From the NCBI RefSeq assembly GCF_023065955.2, contig NW_026622930.1, forward strand, positions 24,405,449 to 24,469,448: a stretch of 64,000 nucleotides of DNA, written 5' to 3'. The notes under the pieces are model-generated. The model was not told where the DNA came from. It made no database searches and worked only from the letters and a program-made list of their open reading frames with translations. Below, in pieces: positions 10,501-22,095 of the stretch. Source of the DNA: Ursus arctos. Lineage: Eukaryota; Chordata; Mammalia; Carnivora; Ursidae. The position numbers were made by a program, and so were the translations under genes. Each line of letters begins with the position of its first letter. Positions within the stretch are counted from its first letter, which is position 1.

Positions 10501-11970
10501 GGCAGTGGGGAAGCTGCCAGTGTCTGGGCCTGCTTTAATCTGAAGGAGCTTTCAGGTTGCCTTGAAACATTCTTGGCCTCTGTCCCTCCTCCCCTCCCTT
10601 GGTTTCTCGGTTTCCTTCATTCTGCTGTAATGATCTAGTCTTCCCTTCTCCCTCAGCCTGCCAGGTTTTTGATGTCTGGTGTTCCAGGCACTCAGCTGGA
10701 AGCTGGAATCCTCTAGAACTGGATGCCTGGCCTGTACCTGACGCCCTGAGGGGGCTTCTAGGGAGCCTCCGTGCCTCCGGTCCCCTGGTGAGAGGGGGCT
10801 GCTGTGCGGACTCATGGATGGAAAGTGCTGGGCCTTTCTCTGGGCTCTGTGCTAATGGGATTCGGAAAATGTCGGTCCTCCCTGCATTCGGGGCCCAGAG
10901 CCTTGGCTGAGGTGGGCCCGAGCGCTCGGGGTACAGCCCTGGACGCCTGGCCTCCGGTTGCCAGCAGGATGTGTGACCTTGTACACACTGGGCGCTCGCT
11001 GCCTTGGTTTCCCCACCCGCTGGGCTGAAATTGGACTCCCTGCTGTGTCTGCCAGGGTTTTACTGCGCCGCGGCTTGGCAAGGGCTTGGGCACCAGGCGA
11101 GGTTGTTTGTCACGGGTTCTTGAGGAGGCGGAGGGGCAGGTGGCCCCATGCCAGCGTGGAGCCCACACTCCTCTCGCCAGCTTGCCAGGCTCGGGCTCGA
11201 GTGTGGCTGCTTTAAACGCACCCACCCCAGGGGCCGGTCCCAGGAGCGCTCTCGGCTGTGATTCAGTGGCGGTTGCTAAGGAAGGCCTGGTACCCGGCCC
11301 TGAGGGAGCCGCTGCGGCCAGCCTGGCTTCAGCAGACTCGGCAAGGCTCATACCAGCTACGAGAAAAACATCCGTCCGTGCTCAGGGTCCTCGGTGCTAA
11401 AACGAAGACAAGGCCGGCTCCATGGTTCCTGCTGGTTTTGACACGCAGTGATGTGGGGCGGGGGTGGAAATGTAGAGGGTAGAGCAAATGCCAAAAATAA
11501 AAAGGAGCTGCACAAAGAGACAACTCTTTGTGCGGATGTCAACAGCCTCACGTAAGCTCCAACCGCAGGAACTCTCTAGAATGTCTATTTTGTATACAGC
11601 CACAAGAGTCCTGCAAAGAGTCAACAATCCCAAGGCAGGAGAACATGCAGTGTCGTGCGGACACCAGCCTCCCTGCTTGGGACGCATCAGTCTGCTGTCC
11701 AGCGCTCCGGGTCCACCCATGCCCCCGACCCCAGCCACAGGACAAAGCCGCACGGACTGCTGTCCCCTGTCCTCATTTTCACCAGGAGGTGGCTAGAGCT
11801 TCTGTATGAGTTGCCTGCTGGCCAGGTTTGGGGATTACAAGGTAAATCAGTATAAAAGGAAGCCCAGAGCAGGGCGGTGGCCTCTGGGTGCCAGCACTGA
11901 CTCTGAGCGGAAGCCGGCTTGCCGGAATCCTGCTGGCCAGCGTGCGAGCGGAGAATCGGCATGGCGAAGC
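10501..11970. other. Intergenic unique sequence
   Basis: It is GC-rich with scattered CpGs and no recognised gene. The inverted repeat at 11510-11533 lies in an A-rich patch. Confidence 0.45.
11510..11533. repeat. Perfect 10-bp inverted repeat with paired CTTTGT motifs
   Basis: GCACAAAGAG and CTCTTTGTGC are exact reverse complements, separated by ACAA. Each arm holds ACAAAG/CTTTGT, the core bound by SOX and TCF/LEF proteins. It could be a paired binding site or a small RNA hairpin; neither is proven. Confidence 0.6.
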
Positions 11971-11974
11971 ATCT

Positions 11975-12165
11975 TCATTCAGCTTTTCCTCCGTGCCAGG
12001 CACGCCCCCTAGATTTGTTGCATTTATCCACCCATCTGCTCTCCACAACGGCCCCGTGAGGGAGGCAGTGTCATCATCCCTATTTTCCAAATGGGGAAAC
12101 CGAGGCTGCAGCGCTGTTCAGAAGCGTCTAGTAAGTGACAGGGCCAGGATTCCAGCCGTAGCAGT
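11975..12165 (-). repeat. MIR-type SINE fragment
   Basis: Reversed MIR landmarks: ctccacaacggccccgtgag, atccctattttccaaatggg, gaaaccgaggctgc and agtaagtgacagggccagga. Confidence 0.8.
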
Positions 12166-12577
12166 TTATCTCCAGAGCCTAGCCCTTAGCCACTTCCCTT
12201 CACTGTCTCCAGCGATTGTCATGCTCCAGGCTGGCCCAGGTGACACCAGGTGTCACCACCTTCCCCACTACTGCCACAGTCAGAAGGCACAGGGGTTCTG
12301 ATGATTGCGGTTCCAACACGGATTCTGCCTCTGACCTCTGGTGAGCTCCCCTGTCATTCAAGACAAGCCTGCTGGCCAGTTTTGTTAACTTGTTCACTTC
12401 TGACTGACCCAAGGCGTATGGTTCCACCCCTTGGACCTTTTCTTCAGCCCCTCTGTACGGTGAGAAAGGCCTATGAGACCTCCCTGTGTCTTTGCTGCTC
12501 TGACACGATTCTTAGAAATTCCTTTCTTCCAGGGCTCCCAGACACAAAGTCACAGACGCTACTGAGGTGCCCGGTCA

Positions 12578-12578
<1 letters not shown>

Positions 12579-12622
<44 letters not shown>
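12579..12622. repeat. CA microsatellite
   Basis: An uninterrupted (AC)n of about 44 bp. Confidence 0.97.
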
Positions 12623-12626
<4 letters not shown>

Positions 12627-14870
12627 AAACTCTTGAACAGGTCATAGACGCTCCAGGGAAATTGAGCGGGGCTGCTGGGAGGCTTGCATGCTTGTCTGTA
12701 TTTGTCACATTAGGAATGATCAGGGGCTGCTCTGAGCAGACATTTTGAACAGTGGGGGTCTTGCACAGCCAGTGTCGTGGGTGATGCATGGGCATGCGTG
12801 TTCCTGTTCATGAGTCTTGTGTCCCTGTTGAGGGCTAGCCTGTGACTAGCGCCCGTGGGAGCAGGGTGTTCCCGGGGTCTCCCCGATATCGCCTGGCACA
12901 GCGAAGTTTCCAGCAGGTGATTTGTTTGTATTTGTGCATTGATGAATAGAGGAAAGACACTGGATGATTTGCGCCGAGGGAACTTCGGCGTGAGATGCAC
13001 CCATCATCTCCGTGATACCGTCGGTAGCCACCACCCGGACCAGACCCCCACCGTCCTGTGTAAGCCTGCTCTTCACTCCGCGGTCCCACCCCCTCTGCCA
13101 GTACCTGTGAAAGCTTTTCTCGTGTCCCCATCCGTGTCCTCCTCTCCTTTTCCAGCCCCTACATGGAGCTGTGCACGTGCTCACTGAACTACTGCCTTTT
13201 CTCTGCCCCTTGACCCTTTTTGATTTTCCTCTCCAGGGAAGGGCCAGACAGTGATGTCTGAGTGGCCGCTGGAGAGAGAAGGACTCAGCGGGGCTGGAAG
13301 GGCTACATCCCCGCACCCCCTCGTTTGGCCTCTCCCTCCCCTGAGACCCAGCTGGGGCCAGATGTGCCAGCAAGCACCGCACCCGGACCTCTGGGAGCTG
13401 CAGGGTGAGCCGTCATCAACCCTCAGGAGGGGTGGGCCTGAGGAGAGCCCTTGCACTGCGGTGTCCAGGGTCTCCTGTGCATGGGGTCGCAGGGTTCAGG
13501 CCTAGAACAGGCGGGTTCCCACCCTGGGTCTGAGGAGGATGGGAAGGAAGCCGGGGTTCAGCACCTGCTGGCGTCTGGGTGACGTGCCTTCTGGGCTCAG
13601 GTTAGGCTGGGAAGGGCCAGTTCGAATCTCCTAGTCCTGCCCGACCTTGAACCAACTTTGCTGATGAGGGGCCGGGTCTATGCTGTCTGGAGCTGATGAG
13701 ATGCCTCCTCGGTCAGCCTGCACAGTGGGTCTGCCTGGCCCGCTGATGGCGGCTGCGGATGGGGCTGGGGTTTGCCGCAGGCAGGGGCCCAGGAAACTGA
13801 GCGGAGCTCCTGGGGGGGCATGGTAAGGGCGGAGGGGCCTCGGGTCCCACCCTGTCGCCTGCTGGCAAGGCTCGCAGACAGGCCAGGAATTGTTCTTCCA
13901 CTTATTTCCGGCCATGGATGGAGACCGTCGCAGTCCCCAGGCTCCTAGACCCTAGGATAGGCCTTTACGGGGGTGCTTCTGCTGGCCTTGAGACTGAGGG
14001 GACAGAGCCACTGCTAGGGGACAGCTTCCCAGTCCTCAGGGTCGGCGCGGGAGAAAAACCTCAGCCCTCATCCTGCTGGCTACACAGCGACACCTGGTGG
14101 GCCTTGGATGTGGTCACAAGAAGATGCCCCAGGCCCCTTGCAGGCCAAGCCCCTGCTTCCAGCCTCCCACAGGGCATATGAGCCAGGTGACCAAGCTGCT
14201 GGGCTGCTGTCCCAGTCCAATCCCCCAGGGAGCTAAACCCCATGACTACCCCCAGCCCAAAGTCCTGGACACTCGGGACCACTGGAGACAAGGAGGTGAG
14301 CCTTGGAAGGATTCAACGCCCATCACACAAGGACTTTTGGGGGCCTGGCTAGGTCGTGAAACGATGGTGCTTGGTCACTAGGGTTGGATGAGGTTTGGTT
14401 GGGTGAGAAGGGTCTCGGCCCTGGGATGTTTGGATACACAGCAGATTCTGCTACTCTCCTCAGGGCTGAGTCAGGATCTGTGCCAGGCTCTGACCCGGTC
14501 TTACACACCCTGACCTGGACACGCTGGGCGAACCGATTCCGATTCTGCACAGTTCCCTGACGGCACCACCCACCACACAGGGCTGAGCCTCTGTGTTTTG
14601 AGAACCAGAGAATGAGCAAGAAGGGTTTTGAGCAGCCTCGTCGCTCACCTCTTATTTTTCATGGCATGACTTAGGCAAGGTCACCCAGCCAAACGGCAAA
14701 CAGCCTTGGAGGGCACACAGGGACGGGTTACTTCCAGTGCACGGTGTGAAGCGGGGGACCTGAGTTCATTCCACGGCGTCTGGATGCTGAGCTGAAAGGC
14801 CACGGCTTCCTTCCTGCAGATTCTCGCAGGGGATGGTGTGCAGTATTTTCCTTACCCCTTTTCTCAGTTT
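12623..14870. other. Intergenic unique sequence
   Basis: No gene, SINE or clear old repeat is recognised. A short stem (cgccga/tcggcg) is at 12972-12990. The frames on both strands near 13180-13500 look like GC-rich noise. Confidence 0.45.
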
Positions 14871-14879
14871 CTCAGCGTT

Positions 14880-15095
14880 GAGGGCTGCTGAATTTGGACT
14901 GTGGGGCTGGGATTCAGTTTTACAGTATTCCTGTGGGAACTTGGTTCCCTAACTTCTCTGTGCCTCAGTTTTCTCATCTGTATAATGGGTACAATGCCTT
15001 CTACTCACAGGGTGGCTATGAGGATTTGATGAGCTAAAGCATGGCAAGGGCTTCGAACAGGGCCTGGCACATGGTGACTGCTGGGAACTCCTGGC
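14880..15095 (+). repeat. MIR-type SINE fragment
   Basis: Landmarks: aacttctctgtgcctcagtt, tctcatctgtataatgggta, ggtggctatgaggatttgat and ggcctggcacatggtga. Confidence 0.85.
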
Positions 15096-15159
15096 TGAGA
15101 ATGATTTCCCCACCCCTACAGGAGGGAGCACACGGGGCCGTCCTGTGGGGGTGGAGGGG

Positions 15160-15555
15160 AGTGCGTCGTGGTCAGCTCAGACTATCCTAACAAAATCCCA
15201 GGGACTGGGTGACTTAAACAACAGACATTAATGTTCTCACGATTCTGGAGGTGCAAGGCCAAGATCAGGGTGCCAGCGTGGTCAGGGTCTGGTGAAGGCC
15301 CTCTTCCTGGTGTGCAGACAGCCTCCCTCCAGCCGTGTGCTCATGTGCCCTCTCCTCCAGGCACGTTCTCGGAGAGAGATCTCGCTCTCTTTCCCTCTTC
15401 TTATAAGGACACCAGGCCTATTGGTCAGGACTCTGCCTTTATGACCTCATTTGACCTTCATCACCTCCTGAAGACTCTACAGATACAGTCCCCTTGGGGT
15501 TAGGGTTTCAGAGTATGACTTCGGGGAGAACATGATTCTGTCTATAGCAGAGTGG
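15160..15555 (-). mobile_element. MaLR/MLT-type LTR relic, reversed
   Basis: Landmarks in order: ggtgacttaaacaacagaca, cacgattctggaggtgcaag, cttcttataaggacaccagg, atgacctcatttgaccttca and a weak end attctgtctatagca. The family name is from memory. Confidence 0.7.
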
Positions 15556-16155
15556 AACACGGCTCTAAGACCCCAGACCCTGCAGGGGTACCAAGCAGTG
15601 ACATGAAGACCCAGGCCCTTCTTGGCCCTGTGGCTGTGGCTGGTTTCCCCCGTCAGCGGCTTGAGGTGGTAGAAAGGGTAATTCCAACCTGCCGGGCATC
15701 ACCCTGGCCTGGTGGGCTAGTCTAAGCCCCAGGCTGCTGTAATCCCAGGGCCAGGGGGCGCAGACCGCCCATGACGGGGTCGAGGATGTATGTAGAACCC
15801 AAGCAGATGTGTATCACACCCCTGAGGACCCCTGCTCCCCATCTCTGTGACCTTGCTGGAGGCCGTGAATTATAGATGCCACATGCCTATTTCCTGGGGT
15901 GCTATGTCCTGGGGCCAAGGACATCCTTTTTCAAGGCTGCTGTCAAATTTGAGCTTGAAAAATGTGCACGCTGGTATTGGCCATGGATTAGGTTAGGAGA
16001 GCTCCCTTCCAAGGCTGAAGCTAAGAGACTGTCAAAGCACATGGCAGGAGAGATATGCCAGGTGTTTGTGGGTTCGCTGCCCCAGGCTGGAGGTATAAGC
16101 TGGCAGATTTCTACCCCTCCATGTGCTCAATAGCCTCTCTCATAGCCCAACTGCT
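15556..16155. other. Intergenic unique sequence
   Basis: Nothing beyond unique sequence is recognised. Confidence 0.4.
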
Positions 16156-16159
16156 AAAG

Positions 16160-16800
16160 GGTTATATTAGTTAGAACTCCAAATCAGTTGTAAGTTACAG
16201 AATTCCAAATCAGACTAGCAAAAAAGGAAATTATTAACGTAACTTGGCAACACCTTCAGGCATAGTTCGATCCAGGGGTTCAAACAATGTCATCAGGGAT
16301 TTCTCTCTCTTGGCTCTCAGCTTTGTCTCACTCTGTACTGGCTTTATGCTGCAGATGGGCTTTCTTCCTGTGTCAGGAAGGTGACAGGCAGTAGCCTTAG
16401 ATTCACATTTTTCCAGCTTAATAAGTCTCTAGAAACATCATTTCTGTCTTTCATATTCCAGGAAGAGCTCTTAACTGACTTGCTTGGGAGCATGTCCATT
16501 AATGAACCCATCAACATGGGGTCCTCTCAGTGGGTGGCCTGGGACGCTTTCTGACTCCTAGATTCCTGGAAGTGGGGGAGGGCGTCATGATTGACAGCTG
16601 CTTCAGCTCCACCTGAAGGAAGGGGGAGGGGAAGTGAGTTGAGTATGCAAAGCCATGGCTGTTCTTCTCCAAGGGGCTTGCCCAGGGGGCTTTCATCTTC
16701 AAATCAGAAGGTCAGTGCAGGAGTGTTCAAATTTACCAGGTCCGTCCTGGCTCACTTGACAAAGGAGGGAGCCGAGGCCAAGGTAAATGCCCTGCTCAAA
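16160..16800 (+). mobile_element. Ancient interspersed repeat, family not assigned
   Basis: It shares a line of landmarks with 26770-27300: ttcaggcatagttcgatccagg / ttcaggcatggctggatccagg, then tgtcatcagggatttctctc / catcatcaggaacctctctc, then a mouse-like Ctgct/ggcttca segment. Two diverged copies of one element are the simplest reading. Confidence 0.6.
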
Positions 16801-17336
16801 GTCATCCTGTGTTCTGCAGAGGGATGACATCATTCCTGGCTCCATCTCTAATTATTCCAGTCAAGAGCCAAGTGCAGCGGCCAAAGGGGTTGTCTGAGAA
16901 TCCCCTCTTCCCCCAGAGGCTTAGTGGGGAGCCAGGGGGTGAAGAGGGTAGGGCCAAAGGCTCCTTACCGATCAGCCCAAGGCGTCTGTCTCCCTGACTC
17001 CTCAGCCTTCTCAGGATCATAGGTCAGGAGCCCCTCCACCCCAAGGAGACTGCCGCTAGCTGTCGGGACCGAGAAGGTGGGGCTGGCAGGCTGGTTAAGA
17101 ATGGGGGGAGATTACAAAACAGGAAGGTGGGTCTCTGCCTGTGGGAGTGAGTCATCTGAGGGTCTGAAAGACAGGCTAACCTAGGGGGTCGAGGAGGCTG
17201 GGAACAGCCTGGTGAATTCTGATCAACTTGGGACCCTCACACAGAGACCTTTTCTGGTGCCCCGTCTTAATCAGGGGTCCTCATCCAGGGCAGGACGTGA
17301 AGGCAGCTTCTTCCTCCTTCTGGCCACGTGATCACA
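16801..17336. other. Intergenic unique sequence
   Basis: No gene or repeat is recognised. This is the last part of the SINE-free left side of the window. Confidence 0.4.
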
Positions 17337-17344
17337 GCTTTCCC

Positions 17345-17540
17345 TTTTTTTTTTTTTTTTAGATTTTATTTATTTGACAGAGAGAGATAGTCAGCGAGAG
17401 AGGGAACACAAGCAGGGGAAGTGGGAGAGGAAGAAGCAGGCTACCAGCCGAGGAGCCCAATGCGGGGCTCGAACCCAGAACGCCGGGATCACGCCCTGAG
17501 CCAAAGGAGACGCCTAACGACTGCGCCCCCCAGGCGCCAC
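17345..17540 (-). mobile_element. SINEC (tRNA-derived carnivore SINE)
   Basis: The poly-T start, agattttatttatttgacag, internal tgcggggctcgaacccagaa and gcgccccccaggcgcc end mark a minus-oriented SINEC. Short duplications CTTTCCCTTT flank it (17338-17347 and about 17541-17550). Confidence 0.95.
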
Positions 17541-17754
17541 CTTTCCCTTTATCTGAGGGCACGTGGCCACCCTACCCGGCTTGCACATGTCCGTGTGACC
17601 ACGCACCTACTGCTGTACCCCGTCATCCATACCCCTCCCCAGAGAACACCGCCCCGCTTTTCTCTAGCTCTCCTACCTGTATCTCTGGCCTGGCTCGGGT
17701 TGTGTGTAATCTAGGATTCTACCTCGCTTGCTCTTACCCCGTGGCTCTCACCTT

Positions 17755-17945
17755 CAATTTTGCCCCCCAGGGGACTTATGACAATGTCTGGAGACATTCG
17801 GGGTGTCACGACCGGGGCAGGGGAGCGGGTAGAGGCATCTAATGGGTAGAGGGGACGGCTGTTAGTGGATCAGAGCAGCTCCCCCGCATAGCAGAGAGGT
17901 ATCCAGCCCGTCCTAGGAATCGTGCTGAGGTGGAAAAGCTCTGCA
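17755..17945 (+). mobile_element. hAT-type nonautonomous DNA transposon relic
   Basis: Landmarks: caggggacttatgacaatgt, ctggagacattcggggtgtc and gaggcatctaatgggtagag. The same order appears at 21895-22095 and, reversed, at 46790-46940. I recall this as an abundant hAT-Charlie derivative; the exact name is unsure. Confidence 0.6.
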
Positions 17946-18019
17946 GGTTAGAGTGAGGGGCGTAGGGGCTACCCCTTGGCGCCAGGCCCCTCTGGCTCAG
18001 CCTCCGCAAGGAAAGCCAG

Positions 18020-18166
18020 TTCGTGCTGGTTCAAAACCCAGCTCCCCTGCTCGCTGGCTGTGTAACCTTGGGCAGTTAACTCAACCTCTAGTTCTCTGCT
18101 TCTCATCTGTAAAATGGGACTAATGATAGTACCTACCTCAGCGTGTCCTGACGATTAGATGGCCGT

Positions 18167-18221
<55 letters not shown>

Positions 18222-18280
18222 TTAGAGTGCCTGGCTCAGAGAAAGCACTCACTGTATGCCAGTGATTATTATTCTCATCA
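18020..18280 (+). repeat. MIR-type SINE split by a CA microsatellite
   Basis: The left part has gctggctgtgtaaccttggg, ctcatctgtaaaatgggact and agtacctacctcag. The right part has agagtgcctggctcagagaa and agcactcactgtatgcc. The CA run 18174-18217 lies between them. Confidence 0.9.
18174..18217. repeat. CA microsatellite inside a MIR
   Basis: An uninterrupted (CA)n of about 44 bp, preceded by GCGC. Confidence 0.97.
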
Positions 18281-18414
18281 GTGGTCCTTAGGGTTGAATC
18301 TCCTCTAGGGGAAGTTTTGGAGATTTCTGTGTGCCGTTGGTGGGGACAGAGTGGTGGGGAGAGGTCTTCGACTATAGTGCTGCCCGAGTATTTACATATT
18401 GAAATACATGTGTG

Positions 18415-18613
18415 TTTTTTTTTTAAAGATTTTATTTATTTATTCGACAGAGATAGAGACAGCCAGAGACAGAGGGAACACAAGCAGGGGGAGTGGGAGA
18501 GGAAGAAGCAGGCTCATAGCGGAGGAGCCTGACGTGGGCCTCGGTCCCATAACGCCGGGATCACACCCTGAGCCGAAGGCAGACGCTTAACGACTGAGCC
18601 ACCCAGGCGCCCC
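18415..18613 (-). mobile_element. SINEC with clear target-site duplication
   Basis: A full-length minus SINEC, from poly-T to cacccaggcgcccc. The duplication TTGAAATACATGT is at 18399-18411 and 18614-18626, exact over 13 bp. Confidence 0.97.
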
Positions 18614-18745
18614 TTGAAATACATGTTGTTTAATTATGAACTGTTTCTTTCTTTACAATACAGTTAAGGCATTAGCTTGATTAAAAATATTATGTCTGTA
18701 GGTTGGTTAACAAATTTACTTTCCGATTGTTAGATTATTACACAA

Positions 18746-18878
18746 CATATTATTTATTTAGTTAGGTTTTTGTTTTTTGCTTTTTTTTAAGTGCTCTCCG
18801 CACCCAACGTGGGGCTTGAACTTACAACCTTGAGATCAAGAATGGCATGCTCCACCGACTGAGCCAGCCGGGTGTCCC
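18746..18878 (-). mobile_element. Older, short SINEC
   Basis: Only the tRNA-related half is recognisable: ccaacgtggggcttgaactt, acaaccttgagatcaag and gactgagccagccgggtgtc. The flanks share ATTACACAA (18737-18745, 18879-18887). Confidence 0.85.
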
Positions 18879-18887
18879 ATTACACAA

Positions 18888-19720
18888 TACTTTAAAAATA
18901 ACTTTTAAAAGGAGCATTGTTGGGGCTCACGAAGCTGAGAGGCACAGTTCTAGATAACTGAATCATAGTGTCACTCTCGTTATTTTTGAGTGAGGGCACC
19001 CCGCCCCCCACCAACTGAAGACTTGGCGTAAATGTCTACAGTAAGCAATTCTTACCAGCTCTCCCCCTTCCCCTCCTCGCACACCCAGGAGTCTCCCCTC
19101 TCCCACCCTACACAGCCCCCAGCTGGCTGGAGCCCCCAGCACAGCAAGTACAGGCCCAGCAGGGTAGACCTCAGAGCTGGGGTACCCACAGCTGCGGCAG
19201 GCACCCAGGCTCCCCGGCCGGTTGCCCAATCTAGAAAAAGTCTGATGTTTTCCAAGGAAGGGCGTTGCTTCCCACCACACCCTGTGGCAGGCTCAGCCCT
19301 GGGATCCTGCGTCTCAGCATCAGTCTAGACTACAGCCCCTCCCCCACCCCCCACAGACACGCAGCCTGGGATCTTTTATCAGGTTTGTCCTTGTTACAAA
19401 GCGATCATTGTAAGGGAAAATGGGCAAAGTCACAGAACAGAAATCATATCTACTCCTTGTAACCGAAGAAAGTCCTTGCTAATATTTTGATTTTTTTCTT
19501 AGAAATCATACATCTGCATTTTATTATTATTATTATTTTTTAACACATGTTGTTTTGTAACCTTTTTTTCACCACCCATCTATAGATCTTGAATGTCTTT
19601 TGAGGTCATTTAATATTCTACTACCAAGAAATGTCAATGACTGCCCAGTATTCTATAAATAAACCATTATTTACTTAACTAGTTTATTGATTGTTGGACA
19701 TTTTGTACCTCATTTTTGAC
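18888..19720. other. Intergenic, AT-rich in part
   Basis: The stretch 19480-19720 is AT-rich with TTATTATTATTATT and a caagaaatgtcaatgactgc-like L1-type look (unconfirmed). No gene. Confidence 0.4.
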
Positions 19721-19724
19721 CTTT

Positions 19725-19905
19725 TTTGAATCCAGGCTTTGCTGCTTAATATCTGTGTGATCTCAGGAAAGTTACCTCCTCTCTCGGAGCCTCGGTTTGC
19801 TCACGTGTCCATTGAGGTGTCAAATGCCCCAATGCCCTTGGGTGTTCCTTCGGAGATTTCCAAGATGGTGCGTGATGAAGCACTTGGCACAGTGCCTGGG
19901 ACACG
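19725..19905 (+). repeat. MIR-type SINE fragment
   Basis: Landmarks: aatatctgtgtgatctcagg, aaagttacctcctctctcgg, gcctcggtttgctcacgtgt and gcacttggcacagtgcctgg. Confidence 0.75.
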
Positions 19906-20167
19906 TCCCCCAGAGTTTTCTGGAAGTGAAATCTACAGCCCTTTCTCTGCCGCACCTTCCGCTTGTTCAGGAGCTCTACTTTATCTCGGCCGCCCTGAAG
20001 GATGGCCCCAGGGTCTTCTCATGACTACTGTTCTCAGGAGAGGAGCCTGTCTCCCTGCTTTTGGCTGCAGGGACAAGAGCTCATCATGGACTCTGGACCG
20101 GAAACTACATCTGGTGGATATTGGACTACCAACCCGGTCTACATCTTCCCTGACTGAGTTTGGATTT

Positions 20168-20491
20168 CTTTCTTTCTTTCCTTCTTCCTTCCTTCCTTCC
20201 TTCCTTCCTTCCTTCCTTCCTTCCTTCCTTCCCTCCTTCCTTCCTTCCTTCCTTCCTTCCTTCCTTCCTTCCTTCCTTCCTTTCTTTCTTTCTTTCTTTT
20301 TTAAGATTTTATTTATTTATTTGACAGAGAGAGAGACAGCCAGCGAGAGAGGGAATGCAAGCCGGGGGAGTGGGAGAGGAAGAAGCAGACTTCCTGCTGA
20401 GCAGGGAGCCCGAGGCGGGCTCGCTCCCAGGACTCTGGTATCAGGACCTGAGCGGAAGGCAGACACTTAATGACTGAGCACCCAGGTGCCC
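20168..20491 (-). mobile_element. SINEC whose tail has grown into a TTCC microsatellite
   Basis: The SINE body is 20302-20491. The duplication CTGAGTTTGGATTT stands at 20154-20167 and 20492-20505. The TTTC/TTCC tract 20168-20300 therefore lies inside the duplication, on the tail side, and belongs to the insertion. The 243-codon frame across it is an artefact. Confidence 0.95.
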
Positions 20492-20505
20492 CTGAGTTTG
20501 GATTT

Positions 20506-20985
20506 CCATGGAGATCTCTTGGGGCAGAGACTTTGAAAGTTCCCATGATGTAAGCTTCCTGGGCTAGCAGGAATGACTCACTACCCACCTCTTCCAAGGT
20601 GAGCGCAGAGGTCTACTCAGGTCCCTGGGCCCACACCAGGCTGTGTGCTCCCACCTTGAAGTCCAGAGCTGTGACACTCCTGGACAAAGCAGCCATGGTC
20701 CAAGAGCCTCACATACCTGCCACGGGCCACTCTAACCCTGTGTGAAGGTCTGAGCGTGCCTGCCCTGGGCCAGCTTGGGGGCCCATATTTCTCCAGCCAG
20801 GCCTCCCCAGGGCCCAGCCACTGGCTTGATTAATCACAGCGCCCATTTCTACTGCAAAAGAAAATGCCAGGCCCACACTGCTGACTATGAAAAAGGCTTC
20901 TCAGCAGAGATATTTGCTTCTAACAACCGGAATGCAGGCCCTAAATAACCCCAAGTAGAAAACTTGTGCACAGGCCCTGTGCATG

Positions 20986-21024
<39 letters not shown>

Positions 21025-21890
21025 CCTTACGTCCCTCCCATATTTGTGCACACATGGGCTTGCACACCCAACCACCCAATGCACGTTTATCTAACTCAGC
21101 TTAGGCTTGGTCATGATGTTTGGAGGAAAAAGCGGGGAGAATATGACAGATGCCACTTCGTACTCCTTGTTTCCTAATTATGACTACAGGTTGCTCCAAT
21201 TCTCATAGCCCTTGAAGGGTAAGGGAGAAGGCACACGTGCTGTGTGGGGACAGGAGACAACCTGCCCCCTGTGGCACCCCGTTTGTCTGACTGTCCCCCA
21301 CGCACAGTGCTCTGACGGGATAAGAGGTCCTTACCTCCTCTTGACCCACATGGTAAACATAGGAGGTCAAAGAGCTGGGAGAGGTGAAGAAGCGGCCTGG
21401 GAGCGAGGCCCTGGGCAGCGAGGCAAGTGTGGCCTCGGGAAGGAAGCAGGACTGCAGATGACCCCGGAAGGATTGAGAGGTGGGAAACTCCATCCCCCCA
21501 ACAAGCCCCAAACCAAGACGGAATTGGTATAGAAATCTTTAAAATGGAGCTTAACTCAACCAACGCTTAGGGAGGAAAAAAACCCAACCCGCATGCTTCA
21601 TCCCCCCCAGGGGAGCGCTGTCCTCCCTCGGGGCACGGTCTGCCCCACTTTCTTCCTGAGACAAGGCCTTCTTAAACAGGCTGGGCAGCACCGCCCCCCA
21701 CTTCTTGGGGAGCTTGCGTTGGGGAAGGTCTGGCTCAGGGGCTCCGAGTGACTGGGGTTACTGCTCGCTGCCCCAGACAATGCACCAAGGACCGGACACT
21801 GGTCAGGCTCTGCTGCTTAACCAGCCAACAGGCCGAGGCTGCTGTGCTTTTTCATTCTTGGGACGACTGTAACTGTTTCTCCCTCTCTTG
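20506..21890. other. Intergenic unique sequence
   Basis: A balanced, conserved-looking island is at 20825-20955 (CTTGATTAATCACAG, ATATTTGCTTCTAAC). A CA microsatellite follows. No gene. Confidence 0.4.
20989..21022. repeat. CA microsatellite
   Basis: An uninterrupted (AC)n of about 34 bp after a GCATGCATAC lead-in. Confidence 0.97.
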
Positions 21891-21894
21891 TAGC

Positions 21895-22095
21895 ACCTTG
21901 GTTCTCCACCTGGGGTGATCTTGTCCCCAAGAGAGACCTGCGGCAATGCGGAGACATTTTTTGATTGATGCAAATGGAGGGGGTCCCACTGGCGTCTAGC
22001 GGGTGGAGAGACGCTGGTAATGTCCTGCAAGCTCCCCATGACGGTGACTTCACTGGCCACAATGCCATGAGTGCCGAGGTGGTGAAACCCTGCTG
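21895..22095 (+). mobile_element. hAT-type nonautonomous DNA transposon relic
   Basis: Same landmark order as 17755-17945: ttggttctccacctggggtg, gcggagacattttttgattg, ggcgtctagcgggtggagag, then gtgccgaggtggtgaaaccc. Confidence 0.6.

Noticed and set aside
19739..20470. 243-codon plus-strand open frame
   Set aside because: It crosses a MIR, a TTCC microsatellite and a SINE, and its FLPSFLPS run is simple repeat.
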